Source: Rhodopirellula bahusiensis
Lineage (GTDB): Bacteria; Planctomycetota; Planctomycetia; Pirellulales; Pirellulaceae
NCBI RefSeq assembly: GCF_002727185.1
Contig: NZ_NIZW01000003.1
Location: forward strand, 265,095-329,094
Direction of reading: 5' to 3'
Length of the DNA stretch: 64,000 nt
The position numbers were made by a program, and so were the translations under genes. Of this stretch, positions 26,742-36,994 are shown piece by piece. Positions within the stretch are counted from its first letter, which is position 1. Each line of letters begins with the position of its first letter. The notes beneath the pieces were generated by a model. The model searched no databases, was not told where the DNA came from, and worked only from the letters and a program-made list of their open reading frames with translations.

Positions 26742-28979
26742 TTAAACAGGGTCGAAATAGGATTCTTTCATTTCCTGCTCCGTACTTGGGTCCATTTGTG
26801 GGGCGGTCAGTTCCATGGCGATACGAGTCATGCTGCTTCTGGACAAACCAAAGATCATTGACGCGGCAATCCGCTTGGAGACTGTGGGGGAGGTGACAGC
26901 GAGTTGCACCTTGGGACGCAATCCGGCATTGGATAGGAGGCGGATTGCAAGGTCGGCGGCCCGAGGCGAGTCGCCGTTTGCGAGTCGCACAAAGACAGTC
27001 GGAGACACTTTGACGTCAACGTCATCTTGTTGAGGAACGAAGATTGGGCGATTGGAAAACGCAAGCCGACAAAGGCCGTAGGTTGCGAGCCCCGCTAATG
27101 AATTTGATTCCGGTTGTGATCCGCTATTTTTGTCGTGTGTCGAACGAAATTGCAGTGCCATGAGAGCGCGAGCAGTGGACAAGATCTTTTTCTGATCAAC
27201 GCGTCGTTCAACGAATGCCTTGATGTCGGCTAGCGAACATGCGTCTGCCTCGCGATCCAAGACAAGCGGGACATTCGCGAGTTGAGAGTTATGCATCATC
27301 AAGAGGCGGCGTTTCATCACTTCTATCGTGGCACGAGAAAGGTCCATTCCGGTCGCGCATTGCTGTGGCCCGTTGGTAAGACCACTTTCTCCTTTGGCGA
27401 AGTACGATCCCGAGAGCGGGACCCAATGCTCGCGAATGGGCGTTTGTTGTGTTCCCTTCGAGTAGGGCGTGGTTTGCCGTGCCAGCGAACGAGCGAGACG
27501 GAACTCATGTGATTGTTCGGACTGTTCAATCTCTTCCATCCAAGGCCCTGTGAGCCAAGGAATTGGCCATGCGTTCTTTTCGGCGGCGAACTTAGGGCTG
27601 GATATGAGCTGGTCTTCTGCCTCGGCCATCGCGATCAGCAAATGCAGGAATGAATTGCCGATCGGATTTCGAACGCAGCGGAAGATCGCGTCTTCGCACT
27701 TGCGGAACGCTCGAAGCAATGAAGTGGGTGCATTCTTGTCCGTGGTAATTCTTCTGAGGCGATCAATCCAGGGAGCAGCCTCGTCGAGTAGATTTTGGTT
27801 TTTCGGCGAGCGAACGGCGAAGCGTCCTAGAGGAACAGCGATGTGATTGTCACCATTTCTTTGAAGGTAGCCGTATCGTTCGAATGCCTCGACGCCCTTT
27901 TCGATCCCTGCTCGGCTGATTGCTCTTGCGGCATCCGTAGCGTATTTCGCGCGTTCGCGGCCTACTGTCATACGCCCCTTCGCGAAGAACGCTTTTAGTT
28001 CATCAAGAGTTGCCGGTTGATTCCAAATTGGGAACCATTGTTCTCCTCGTCCTCCTGCAAGGCTTCCGGATTGTTTGGTTTTTGAGTCCCGTTGAGAGCT
28101 GCTGCCGTAGCCTACGCAACTATTGCCGACAGCAAATGGGGCTGCCATTGACGCATTCGTTCCGCTGACTGGCGATGAGAGTTCGGGGCTCAAACGACGT
28201 GTTGCGTTTGCTTTAAAAAGTAGTGTGCCTTCGACTGCTAAAATATAGGTCCAAGGACACTGTTGCTTGATCTGGGAATCGAAATGACCTGCGTTAAAGT
28301 TGGATCGGTTTAGGTAGAGAGAAAGGGGAGAGTTTAGGGACGGGCTTGTGTGTTGCCATAGAGAATTTTCAACGCCTTCGAGCTTTTCAATGATTGTTGC
28401 ATTCAGTGCGACATAAAAGTTGGCCATATAGCTACCACTTCCTTCGCTCCCGCCTGTTCCCAGGATAGCCGGGTAGGATTGTTTCTCTGTTGCGAAGACA
28501 ATACTTGTGTCACACCATTCCTGAAATGCTCTCGGTCCATTTGCACGAGCTTTCAATATGCAAGCCATGTTTCTCAGCGAGGCAGGGTCGTCAATTGAAA
28601 ACCCATCCGTGTGTGAGATGTCCTCCATTAGCGAGGCGACCATGCGAAATGACTCGAAGCGTGAGCAAGTTGATTCGATTAACGGTTCAAGGAATTGTCT
28701 CGTTTTTTTGTGGTTGCTTCCCTTTGAGTATCCAGAGCGGGGCAGCCATGCCGCTGTCATTGGCGTTGGTGCATATTTGTTGTTGAAAAATGTTTCTAGT
28801 TCGTGCCTGCGCAGGGTTGTTGCCAGGTGGAAGACGTCATTCTTCCACCAACCTCGTGCTGACGGATCGGCTTGTTCGGAAACAAGTCGCAGGATTCCCA
28901 AAGCCTTCAAGTAGTGAGCGAGTGGCGTGGGGCGACATCCGGTCAGCGAATGGATCTGAATTTGTTCGGTTTTAGACAT
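26742..28979 (-). CDS. csx17: Csx17, large (Cas8-like) subunit of type I-G
   Basis: A 745-residue protein whose start MSKTEQIQIHSLTGCRPTPLAHYLKALGILRLVSEQ matches the Csx17 family. It replaces Cas8, which recognises the PAM in other type I effectors. GGSEGSGSYMANFYVAL and WFPIWNQPATLDELKAFFAKGR are further family-like stretches. The ATG at 28979 overlaps the cas3 stop by 8 bp, implying translational coupling. An in-frame upstream start at 29093 would run 120 bp inside cas3 and is not needed. Confidence 0.88.
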   Translation of the reverse strand: MSKTEQIQIHSLTGCRPTPLAHYLKALGILRLVSEQADPSARGWWKNDVFHLATTLRRHELETFFNNKYAPTPMTAAWLPRSGYSKGSNHKKTRQFLEPLIESTCSRFESFRMVASLMEDISHTDGFSIDDPASLRNMACILKARANGPRAFQEWCDTSIVFATEKQSYPAILGTGGSEGSGSYMANFYVALNATIIEKLEGVENSLWQHTSPSLNSPLSLYLNRSNFNAGHFDSQIKQQCPWTYILAVEGTLLFKANATRRLSPELSSPVSGTNASMAAPFAVGNSCVGYGSSSQRDSKTKQSGSLAGGRGEQWFPIWNQPATLDELKAFFAKGRMTVGRERAKYATDAARAISRAGIEKGVEAFERYGYLQRNGDNHIAVPLGRFAVRSPKNQNLLDEAAPWIDRLRRITTDKNAPTSLLRAFRKCEDAIFRCVRNPIGNSFLHLLIAMAEAEDQLISSPKFAAEKNAWPIPWLTGPWMEEIEQSEQSHEFRLARSLARQTTPYSKGTQQTPIREHWVPLSGSYFAKGESGLTNGPQQCATGMDLSRATIEVMKRRLLMMHNSQLANVPLVLDREADACSLADIKAFVERRVDQKKILSTARALMALQFRSTHDKNSGSQPESNSLAGLATYGLCRLAFSNRPIFVPQQDDVDVKVSPTVFVRLANGDSPRAADLAIRLLSNAGLRPKVQLAVTSPTVSKRIAASMIFGLSRSSMTRIAMELTAPQMDPSTEQEMKESYFDPV

Positions 28980-31707
28980 GCTGCAATTCCTCCTTGGTTG
29001 AGGCTTCTTCGTTCGTGCCTTCGTGCTCAGGGATGGAAAGTGGTTGGTCAACCAATCGTTTGTCAGGCAGGTTGCCGGGGGCTGCTGAATCATCCGAGGC
29101 TCGGCAGTCGGCTGCTCGCACGATCGCTTCCAAATAGCCGAGAGTGAATGGATTGATCGACTTGACGAGCTTCAGCGTTCGCTCGGCCCAACTTTCTCCG
29201 TAGCGTGTCGAGAGCCCCAATGTGGCCGGCGACAAGTCGAACGTGATATCGGGCATCAATGCATCGTTCCCGTCTGCATCGGTGACGAGTGTTGGTGGAA
29301 GTTCGTCGCCCGATCGTAGACCGCGTATTGGCATTCCTTCGCCTTGGAATTGGGCGTTGTCGAGAGGGAAGTCCTGGTCCTTGGGGGATGCTTGTAGGCT
29401 CATCCGTACTTTGCCGTGGTGCGACGCAATCAAATAGAGCAGCAGGTTGAAGTCCTGTTCCGAAAGTTGTTGAAGTTCCGCTGCTACGGAGTTCGTTTCG
29501 TGAATCCCAGGTTGCGTTTCAGGTTCTTCTCCCAATTCTGAGAGAAACACTTCGTAGCGTCCCAAGAGGGCGTCATGCGTTGGATCAATCCTGCGAAGCA
29601 ATTCAAGGACGGCTAAACAGGATGCGAGTTCATGACGAAAGCCGCGTCGTGGGCCGTGGGAAAGCGTGTTGTAAATGGCGTTTCCTTTTCGCCATGCCTT
29701 GTCGGGCGCTTTGGCGAGGTCCGCACGACTTGGCTCGCATCGGTACGTTCCATTCGCAAATGATGGGTGGGCTTTTCCCCAGTCGTGCAATCGCAAGCAG
29801 AGGTTGATAAGCCTTTTGTAGTTGGCGGGAATGTCGTTTCTTTCACACAGTTCGTCTGCAACTTGGGCAGCTTCCCAGCAATGCGTTGCAATTGTTTTCC
29901 AGGTGTCGACTTGGGATGTTGCCTCGCTCTCGTCAGCGAGATCGCTTTTGGATTCGTCGTCCAATGCGGGCTTCTGTTGAAGGGGCACCGATTCCGTTGG
30001 TTCTTTTTTGCTTGGTGGAGCTCCGGTGAAACCTTTGGTTTTGCTGTAGCCGCCAGTTTGAGGCGCAACAAGAAAGACTGAAGATGGTGAGAGATCATCC
30101 GCCTTCGTTTTGATCCAGGAACCGTCCAAGTAGTCCCACTTCCAAACGGCTTCCTTTCGTTTGGTTACTTTGCTCAGCCAATCTTTCGCGTCGCGAATGG
30201 AAACTCGACACAGTTCCGACCGATGGGGTTGTAGTTCTGGGTCAGGGGTTTCACCCTCCCAATCACGCCAAAAGACGTGCACGTCAGTTGAATCGTCAGC
30301 TTGTCGAATGAATCGACTGACATCCATGTCAAAGCCGCTAAGGTCAATGCTGGTATCGAAGAGCTCGTTGAACTCTTCGTTCAACAAGACATGAAGTGGG
30401 GTAAACGGATACAGCTTTTTCAGGTCTTCAGGCGACAACTTCGATTCGTAGTCTTCCAGCGAGCCGATAGAGACATCGGAGATTTGCTCAACGGCTTCAC
30501 GGGCTGCTGTCAATTGCTCGGGAGTATACGGCTGCGTTTTTTTGTTGTCCTCGCTATCCAACACTATCACGCTGGCGTTGCCCCCGTACCGAGCTGCCCG
30601 CCCAAACCGTTGCACCAAGCTTGGCCAAGGAGCTAACTCAGTGAAGAGACAACTGGCGGAAATGTCGACTCCGGCTTCCACGACTTGCGTTGCGACAAGG
30701 ATCCGATTGGTGTCAGGACTCAGTGTGGATCTCGAAAGGAATTCATCTGCCCATGATTCTCGATCAGCTTCACGGAAACGGCTGTGAACCAATCGAAGGT
30801 CTGGTCTTTGTTCATCGGATTTGTAGTGTTTCTCAAGCTCGCCAAACAGGTCGCGTGCCTTGCGAACGGTGTTCAGGACGACAAGCGTTTGACGCCCTGT
30901 TTGGGGATCCGCTGTGTGGGACGAGTGAGTCTCGATGACCTTTTGAGCCCAATCCTTGGGAGCCGCCACGAAACGTTCAATGGGCTTTTTTGCCGCCCAC
31001 TGTGAGCCAAAACGATCTTCCCTTCGTACCGTCAGCATGTTGTCGGAGAGTTGCGGAAGCATCGATGCGGTTTCGACGGAGTGCAACCATTCGGGTTGTA
31101 GCGTGGCGCTCATCCACCACGTCACGCGTGGTTTTCCAAGCAGCGACTCGTAGTCTTCCCAAAACGCCTGGATCTGTGCACTCGTTGTCAGGCCCACGTC
31201 CATCAACTGAACTTCGTCCATCACCCAGAGCGTGTCGGTGTGGATCAAGCCGAAGGCTCGCGGCCATGCTGCGCGGCCCATCGCATAGCCGCGGTTGAGT
31301 GCGCGCGACAACAGCATGTCTTGGGTGCCGATGAGAATTTGCGGCTTCTCGGGAGACTGATACCAGCGTTTTTCGGAAACGCCTCCCATTAACACACGAA
31401 CATCGACGTGTTGTTCCATGCCAAGCGATTCCAGCAGTAGCTTGGCTTCGCGGGCTGTTTGGTCGACAAGAGTTCGCATTGGCAAGCACCAGACCAGACG
31501 CGTCGGCCAATCTTGATTGCCTTGCTCGATTCGGTGGTACAGCCAGGTTGTGAGAACGCCAAGGGTCTTGCCCATTCCTGTGGGGATGCGAATCAGCCGG
31601 TTCCCGCAGTCGGGGTTCCCAGCGAGTTCTTTTTGCCAAGGATGAGGTGAAAAGTCTTTCGTGACGCGGAGGAAAAACTCTTTGTAGCTTTGCGTTTGGT
31701 CGGTCAT
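28972..31707 (-). CDS. cas3: Cas3 helicase-nuclease with C-terminal HD domain
   Basis: A 911-residue effector nuclease/helicase. Walker A is IPTGMGKT (41-48) and motif II is DEVQ (164-167). Motifs V and VI appear as ATQVVEAGVDI and LVQRFGRAARYG. The HD nuclease lies after the helicase, with THCWEAAQVADELC and LRLHDWGKAHPSF at about 615-660 and SHGPRRGFRHELASCLA and IASHHGKVR further on. This helicase-then-HD order is the reverse of most type I Cas3 proteins and is known for I-G. The ATG at 31707 (MTDQTQSYKEFF) is chosen over a TTG at 31731. It is the first gene of the cas operon. Confidence 0.93.
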   Translation of the reverse strand: MTDQTQSYKEFFLRVTKDFSPHPWQKELAGNPDCGNRLIRIPTGMGKTLGVLTTWLYHRIEQGNQDWPTRLVWCLPMRTLVDQTAREAKLLLESLGMEQHVDVRVLMGGVSEKRWYQSPEKPQILIGTQDMLLSRALNRGYAMGRAAWPRAFGLIHTDTLWVMDEVQLMDVGLTTSAQIQAFWEDYESLLGKPRVTWWMSATLQPEWLHSVETASMLPQLSDNMLTVRREDRFGSQWAAKKPIERFVAAPKDWAQKVIETHSSHTADPQTGRQTLVVLNTVRKARDLFGELEKHYKSDEQRPDLRLVHSRFREADRESWADEFLSRSTLSPDTNRILVATQVVEAGVDISASCLFTELAPWPSLVQRFGRAARYGGNASVIVLDSEDNKKTQPYTPEQLTAAREAVEQISDVSIGSLEDYESKLSPEDLKKLYPFTPLHVLLNEEFNELFDTSIDLSGFDMDVSRFIRQADDSTDVHVFWRDWEGETPDPELQPHRSELCRVSIRDAKDWLSKVTKRKEAVWKWDYLDGSWIKTKADDLSPSSVFLVAPQTGGYSKTKGFTGAPPSKKEPTESVPLQQKPALDDESKSDLADESEATSQVDTWKTIATHCWEAAQVADELCERNDIPANYKRLINLCLRLHDWGKAHPSFANGTYRCEPSRADLAKAPDKAWRKGNAIYNTLSHGPRRGFRHELASCLAVLELLRRIDPTHDALLGRYEVFLSELGEEPETQPGIHETNSVAAELQQLSEQDFNLLLYLIASHHGKVRMSLQASPKDQDFPLDNAQFQGEGMPIRGLRSGDELPPTLVTDADGNDALMPDITFDLSPATLGLSTRYGESWAERTLKLVKSINPFTLGYLEAIVRAADCRASDDSAAPGNLPDKRLVDQPLSIPEHEGTNEEASTKEELQHV

Positions 31708-32502
31708 TGTGCGTTTGATGTGACGATTCAAGGCTTACGGAGAGAGTGCTTTGATGGGGGGCACTTGGTCAAAACTGATCGCAATTGTTTAACTGCAGCT
31801 GTCCATGGTCATTTGGGCGGCTGGGCGCGGCCGCGATGTCCGGGCTGGCGGTGGGTTTCGTCAGGCAAAGCACTTGGAATGGAGCGGGGGATGGTTTGTG
31901 TTCCCCCTTGTAACTGCCTACGTGACACGTTTGGTCACTCGGGTGGGGAGTTTCTTGGTAACAGGTAGCTGCGCGGTGACGCTTCGGAGGGTGACGTCAC
32001 TTTGTGGGTGCTCAGAGGAGCTCGCGGCGCCGTCGGTGGCGGTGTGCTCAAAATTAGCGTGCCTGGACGCGTGGGTCTATGCCGATTGGGGGCCCTCGGG
32101 GTGCGGCTGGCGGCTCTGTGGTAGAGGGGGAGCGAATGGGGGCCGAGCTTGGCGAAGAGAGGCTTTGCTGGTGGACGGTGGGAGTTGGTGGCGGGGAGGC
32201 TGAGAGGCGGGGCGGTGATTGAAAAAGTGAAAAAGTGAAATTGTAAATTGTAAAGTTCAAATTGTGTGGGCTTTCTGGGGGAGGGTAATATGCGTCACTT
32301 CTCATTCCCGGCTCTTACCCTCGCGTACGGTTGAACGGCGGCGCTTGAGTTCTCCCCAAACTTCGTTTTGGGAGATGTGCGTCATTTGAAAATCTGCCGA
32401 ATTGCGGTGTCAGAAAACTGCACGACCTCGACGCTGGGAAAGAGGTGACGGATTGATTCGAGCCAGGTTGGCAGGAGGCTTTGGGCAACCGGTATTCTCT
32501 CT
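31708..32502. other. Gene-free region upstream of cas3
   Basis: No convincing gene is seen; the longest open frames have unlikely composition (Trp-, Arg- and Gly-rich). The stretch must hold the cas operon promoter on the minus strand. TTGACC near 31770 is a possible -35, but no clear -10 follows. About 31990-32210 is strongly G-rich on the plus strand. An AT-rich patch of GTGAAAAAGTGAAATTG-type repeats lies at about 32219-32265. A relic of the TIR element family occupies the end. Confidence 0.4.
32301..32430 (+). repeat. One-ended relic of the 17-bp-TIR element family
   Basis: The right end AAAACTGCACGACCTCG (32414-32430) matches the family exactly over 16 bases. The body (TACCCTCGCGTACGGTTGAA; CCCCAAACTTCGTTTTGGGA) is a diverged version of 9466-9583. 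No left inverted repeat is present, so it is a truncated copy. Confidence 0.55.
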
Positions 32503-35500
32503 CTACAGAATCAACTTCATGAGTTCTTCGGCGGAGAGTTTGGCGGATGATTCAGTGCCTTCGAGCAGGCTGTCGGCGAGGTCGCGTTTGCTTTCGTGGA
32601 GTTGCAGGATTCGTTCTTCAATGGTCCCTGTGGTGATGAATCGGTACACCGTGACGGGCCGCTGTTGTCCCATGCGATGGGCGCGGTCGGACGCTTGGTC
32701 TTCCACGGCGGGATTCCACCAGGGGTCCATGTGGATCACATAGTCGGCTGCCGTCAGGTTCAGCCCCACGCCTCCGGCTTTCAAGCTGATCAAGAACGCG
32801 TCGCCTTCGCCGTCCTGGAAGGCATCCACGCTGGTCTTGCGTTTCTTCGCCGGCGTGCTGCCGTCCAGGTACTGATATGAAATTTTTCGCTCATCGAGCC
32901 GGTCTCGCAAAAGTTGCAGGTGGCCGACGAACTGGCTGAACACCAACACCTTGTGACCGCCCGCGATCAGATCCGTCACTGTTTCGGTAAAGCGTTCCAG
33001 TTTTGCCGCTTCCAAACCAGCATTGGGGTCGACTAAATCGGGATGGCAACAGAACCGGCGCAGACGCATCAATTCCGCCAGGATCTTGATGTGCATGGGT
33101 CGGTCGTCGTCACTGTCCTCCAAGTTTTGGAGTGCCTTTTGACGAATGGCTTCGTACATCGCGGCTTCGTTTTCACCCAATTCGATCGGCACGGTGATTT
33201 CGGTTCGCGGTGGCAGTTCATCCAAAACTTGTGACTTCGTCCGTCGCAGAATGAACGGTGCGATCAATTGCTTGAGTTGGCGTTGAACGTCGCGGCGATG
33301 ATCGCGTTCAATCGGAATGGCAAAGCGTTCTTGAAACGACTCCGAGGAACCGAGTAGTCCTGGGTTGATGAATTGAAACAGGTTCCACAGTTCACCCAAA
33401 TGGTTTTCCATGGGCGTGCCGGTGAGCACGATTCGGAAATCCGCTTCGAGTCCCATTGCCGCTTCGCTGCGTTTGGTCTCGGCGTTCTTGATCGCTTGGG
33501 CTTCATCGAGAACCAGCGTCTGCCAACGTCGGGATTGTAATTTCTGGGCTTCGTTGGCCAGCAAACCGTAGCTGCAAATCAGCAGGTCTCGTTTTCCCAA
33601 GGACTTAACAACCGTTTCGCGATCCGCTTCGCTGAATAGGATCGGACGAAGCGACGGGGCAAAGCGTGCGATTTCGGAAACCCAGTTGGCGGCCACCGAA
33701 GTCGGCGCGACCACCAATGCCGGACCTGACTTGCCGCGGTTGAGTAGGACCGCGAGGCACTGCAGCGTTTTCCCCAATCCCATGTCATCGGCCAGGCAGG
33801 CACCCGCGCCCAGGTGAGCCAAACGGGACATCCATTTGAAACCGTCAACTTGGTAATCACGTAGTTCGGCGTTCAGCGTTTTGGGCACTTTCGGCCGGAC
33901 TCGGTCGGCCGATTCGATTCGCTTGATCTGGGATTTCCATTGTTGGTCGGCGGTCAGGTCCGCGTTGCCAGTCAGTTCGGCGATCGCGGTGGTGCGAATG
34001 GTGGGAAACCGCACTTCGTTTTGGCGGCGATCCGTGTACGCGGCCATCGTTTCCAGCCGCTTGCGAAAGTGTTCGGTCAGCGCCACAAATCGCCCATCGT
34101 TGAGCTGCACAAATCGGGACGTGCTGGTGCTAGCCATCTCCAGCAGGTCCTTCATCTCGATGGCCAATTTGCTATCGACATGCAGCTGCCCCGAAGCGGC
34201 GAACCAGTCTTGGCCCCCATTGATCTTGATCTTCCAGTCCGACTCATCCGCGGACCCAGCGATCTGAAAGGATTGCCCCTTGGGCCAGTGCAATGTCAAA
34301 CGTGATTCTTCGACCAGCGATTCCAGCTCCAGCAGTGCTTCGAGAGCCTCCGCTGCGGTGGGCAGATCGATGACATCGGCACCGGCTTGCTCACCCAAAA
34401 AGTCACAATCGTTTTGCACCGCGCGAAGGCTTTCTATTTCCGCCTCCAGATCCCGGCGAGTTGATCGCATCTGACCGTCAATCTTGGTGACAACCGTTCG
34501 ACTGCCTTGACCCGGAACGAAGAAACCGCCACTGTCGCCAAAGGGGCGAGTGAAGAACGCGATTTGCAGACCTTGATCGTAAGGTGTCAAGTGAGCGTGG
34601 ATGGCGTTGTCGGCGACGACTTGTTCCGCACCCTCGGCAGCGACTTCGATCTCCGAATGCAACGGCGCGATCGGCGCCAGTGGCCGCACCGCGTCGAGCA
34701 GCTGATCGACGGCGGAATCGGGCACCGTTAAACCGTCGGACAACATGGATGCCAGTTTCAACTGCGCGTCGCTGAACTGAACAATCGAAAACTTCGACGT
34801 GCTTTCGCGATGGACCAGCAAATGACAGTCACGGGATGTTGGTCGAGGTGACAAGGAAATCGTTGCGCCACCCTCGGAGGATTGCTCGACCACCAAACGA
34901 GCCTGACCCTTTTCAATTTCAATTGGCGATCGGGAGTCGTCGTCCATGAACAGACAGGGGTGATCGACCAGGGCATCGACCAACAATGCGGTTTCAAAGT
35001 AGTAGCGATATTCGGTGTACCCGTAGCGGTCACGTGAAGTGTCGCAACGGAGCGAGCCGCAAATCTTTCGGTCCGCTGGCTTCAAGAAATCGAACTCGGT
35101 GAGTCGACTCGGGTCATAGATTCGCTCCAAAGCAATCGGGCGACCTTTGGACCAGCCCTTTTTGCCATAGCTTTGGTGAACTGGCCGACAATCGAGGTGG
35201 TGGCCATTGGCAGCAATGGTCACCAACCATGCCAGGCGGTCGCTCTCTCGCGGCGTTGCGGGGCCCGTCTGCTTCGCGGGGGAAGACGCGGGCTGGTAAC
35301 TCGCCGCAAAAGCTTGCAAGGCGCCGAGCTGCTTTTTCCAGATGGGTGTTCGCTCGAACTGGCCGGCCATCGGTGATGTGCCGGTGGCGTTGTACAGTTT
35401 CTCGATCGTTTTCTTCGTCGACTGATTTGGTTTGAGCTCGTTGGCGAGGGTCATCGCTTCGGCAGCCAGCCAATCCAGTCCCGAGGTGCGATACAACTTG

Positions 35501-36663
35501 CTGACTTTGGCAAGGTTTTTCAGTGCACTGGCTGCATTTTCGGCGCTGGAACAAATTTCACGCACATAGCCGCTGAGCAACGTTGCCAAGGGGCGAGATG
35601 CATCATCGGTCCAACTGACTTGGATGTGTTGGATCAGTCCTGGGTCTTTTAAGAAGTCGCAGCCGCTCAATACGGCGTCACATCCAAGCAGCAGATCCTG
35701 ATCCAATTTCTTGATGCGTCGCTGGATGATTTTTTCGGCCGTCGCGGTCGCCTGAGGATTGGACTGCCGGAGCAATAGCAGCGCGTAATACAGTCCGGCG
35801 AAGGTTTGGCATGCCGTCGAGGACGAGCTTTTTCCAAGCGATGCAGCTGGCATTGCGGTGGCAAATTGTTGGATCGCTTGATCTCGGTCACCTTGCAGAA
35901 GGCAGACCAGCCCGAGAATTTCGGGGCGTTGCTTTTTCAGCAGCTCCGCCAACGGTTGCAACGTCGAGCAGCGACCTGCTGCAAACAATAAATCGGTGCC
36001 CACGGAAATGGCGACTTCGTCGTCGGGAGAAGAACGTTTCAACCAAGCTTCGACATGATCCATCATCCCCGTCGAGCCATTCGCCGTGTGCAACAGGGAC
36101 GGTCCGAAGACCGGCCAGTAGGCGTCTTGAAGTTCGATAGGCAGGCCTTCGTAGACGGTTTCGTCAAAGGGAGTTAGCAGGCCCAGTTTTCGTGTTTGGA
36201 TCGCCTCATCAGGGACAAGCTCGAAATAGCTTTCCACATCGCCTTGATAGAAAGCCAGCCGTTGATTCTTCTGTTTTTCTGACTGGTAAATTTGTCTCCA
36301 CGGGAATCGGTGGTGAGTCGCAAATGTGTTCACGGTGACCAGCAGTTCCGAGAACGTTCCCTCGTGGATGGATGATCTCAGTACCGCGTCGGCCACGGAC
36401 GGCAGAATGTGGAACCGCAGGTTGGATTGGGACTGAATGTAACCGGTGTCTTGCAACCGTTTCAGCACCGGTTTGAGGATTGTCTGGGTCACTTTGGGGG
36501 GCGTCGGTTTCCCGGCTTGGCTCAAGCAAGGTAACGCGTGCCGCACCATTTTCGTTAGATCCGGCAGGTCGACGGTGTCAAAGGCGATGGCAAGAAGCTG
36601 ACACGCCAACTGCTCCAGTCCCCCGAGGGATTCAAATTTTGTGTTCAGACCGTGGGATGACAA
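32503..36663 (-). CDS. Large SNF2-family DEAD/DEAH-like helicase
   Basis: A 1386-residue protein. The first ~930 residues have no domain I recognise, with scattered helical stretches and Ser/Glu-rich loops. The last ~450 are a SNF2/HepA-type ATPase: QVDGFKWMSRL, Walker A ADDMGLGKT (about 957), DEAQ in LVLDEAQAIKN (about 1050), LTGTPMENHLGELW, then the second lobe with VLVFSQFVGHLQLL, LISLKAGGVGLNLTAAD and RAHRMGQQRPVTVYRFI. It probably remodels or translocates on DNA or protein-DNA complexes. The start codon at 36663 is TTG; no better in-frame ATG lies nearby. It is on the cas strand but about 800 bp upstream of cas3. Confidence 0.85.
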   Translation of the reverse strand: MSSHGLNTKFESLGGLEQLACQLLAIAFDTVDLPDLTKMVRHALPCLSQAGKPTPPKVTQTILKPVLKRLQDTGYIQSQSNLRFHILPSVADAVLRSSIHEGTFSELLVTVNTFATHHRFPWRQIYQSEKQKNQRLAFYQGDVESYFELVPDEAIQTRKLGLLTPFDETVYEGLPIELQDAYWPVFGPSLLHTANGSTGMMDHVEAWLKRSSPDDEVAISVGTDLLFAAGRCSTLQPLAELLKKQRPEILGLVCLLQGDRDQAIQQFATAMPAASLGKSSSSTACQTFAGLYYALLLLRQSNPQATATAEKIIQRRIKKLDQDLLLGCDAVLSGCDFLKDPGLIQHIQVSWTDDASRPLATLLSGYVREICSSAENAASALKNLAKVSKLYRTSGLDWLAAEAMTLANELKPNQSTKKTIEKLYNATGTSPMAGQFERTPIWKKQLGALQAFAASYQPASSPAKQTGPATPRESDRLAWLVTIAANGHHLDCRPVHQSYGKKGWSKGRPIALERIYDPSRLTEFDFLKPADRKICGSLRCDTSRDRYGYTEYRYYFETALLVDALVDHPCLFMDDDSRSPIEIEKGQARLVVEQSSEGGATISLSPRPTSRDCHLLVHRESTSKFSIVQFSDAQLKLASMLSDGLTVPDSAVDQLLDAVRPLAPIAPLHSEIEVAAEGAEQVVADNAIHAHLTPYDQGLQIAFFTRPFGDSGGFFVPGQGSRTVVTKIDGQMRSTRRDLEAEIESLRAVQNDCDFLGEQAGADVIDLPTAAEALEALLELESLVEESRLTLHWPKGQSFQIAGSADESDWKIKINGGQDWFAASGQLHVDSKLAIEMKDLLEMASTSTSRFVQLNDGRFVALTEHFRKRLETMAAYTDRRQNEVRFPTIRTTAIAELTGNADLTADQQWKSQIKRIESADRVRPKVPKTLNAELRDYQVDGFKWMSRLAHLGAGACLADDMGLGKTLQCLAVLLNRGKSGPALVVAPTSVAANWVSEIARFAPSLRPILFSEADRETVVKSLGKRDLLICSYGLLANEAQKLQSRRWQTLVLDEAQAIKNAETKRSEAAMGLEADFRIVLTGTPMENHLGELWNLFQFINPGLLGSSESFQERFAIPIERDHRRDVQRQLKQLIAPFILRRTKSQVLDELPPRTEITVPIELGENEAAMYEAIRQKALQNLEDSDDDRPMHIKILAELMRLRRFCCHPDLVDPNAGLEAAKLERFTETVTDLIAGGHKVLVFSQFVGHLQLLRDRLDERKISYQYLDGSTPAKKRKTSVDAFQDGEGDAFLISLKAGGVGLNLTAADYVIHMDPWWNPAVEDQASDRAHRMGQQRPVTVYRFITTGTIEERILQLHESKRDLADSLLEGTESSAKLSAEELMKLIL

Positions 36664-36994
36664 AGGCAGGGCTCCACTTCAATCTAGTATCGGGTCGGGA
36701 AGGAGGTGTCAGGTGCCTCTCGCAAGAGCGGCCCAACGATGGGGAAACAGAGATCGAGAATCGAAACTTCGACTCGCTGGCGATATCTTCGAAGGGAAAA
36801 GGATAGCGTTCCCGCCGGACGGTGCCTAACCGACGCTGGTTCCACCTCTTTCCTGTTTCAACCTCGTTTGGGGACAGGATCTATCACTGAGAAACACACC
36901 CGTGAAACATGGCGGGAATGAATTGGGGTTTTTCTCATCCGCTTGCTTTTGTTACGTCGAAGGTTGAATTGTTCAATGAATCTTCCCGTCTCGG
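36664..36994. other. Divergent intergenic region without a recognised gene
   Basis: The 331 bp between the divergent SNF2 and HEAT-repeat genes should carry promoters for both. I see no tRNA, no strong hairpin and no convincing small gene. GGAGGTGTCAGGTGCCTCTC (about 36701) contains a short palindrome, and TTTTTCTCATCCGCTTGC precedes the downstream gene. Confidence 0.3.

Noticed and set aside
31755..31790. TTGACC as the -35 of a cas3 promoter on the minus strand
   Set aside because: No acceptable -10 hexamer lies 16-18 bp downstream; the site is mentioned only as a possibility.
31805..32203. A 132-codon open frame upstream of cas3
   Set aside because: Its composition is Trp-, Gly-, Arg- and Cys-rich with no folding pattern. 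It arises from the G-rich strand bias of the region.
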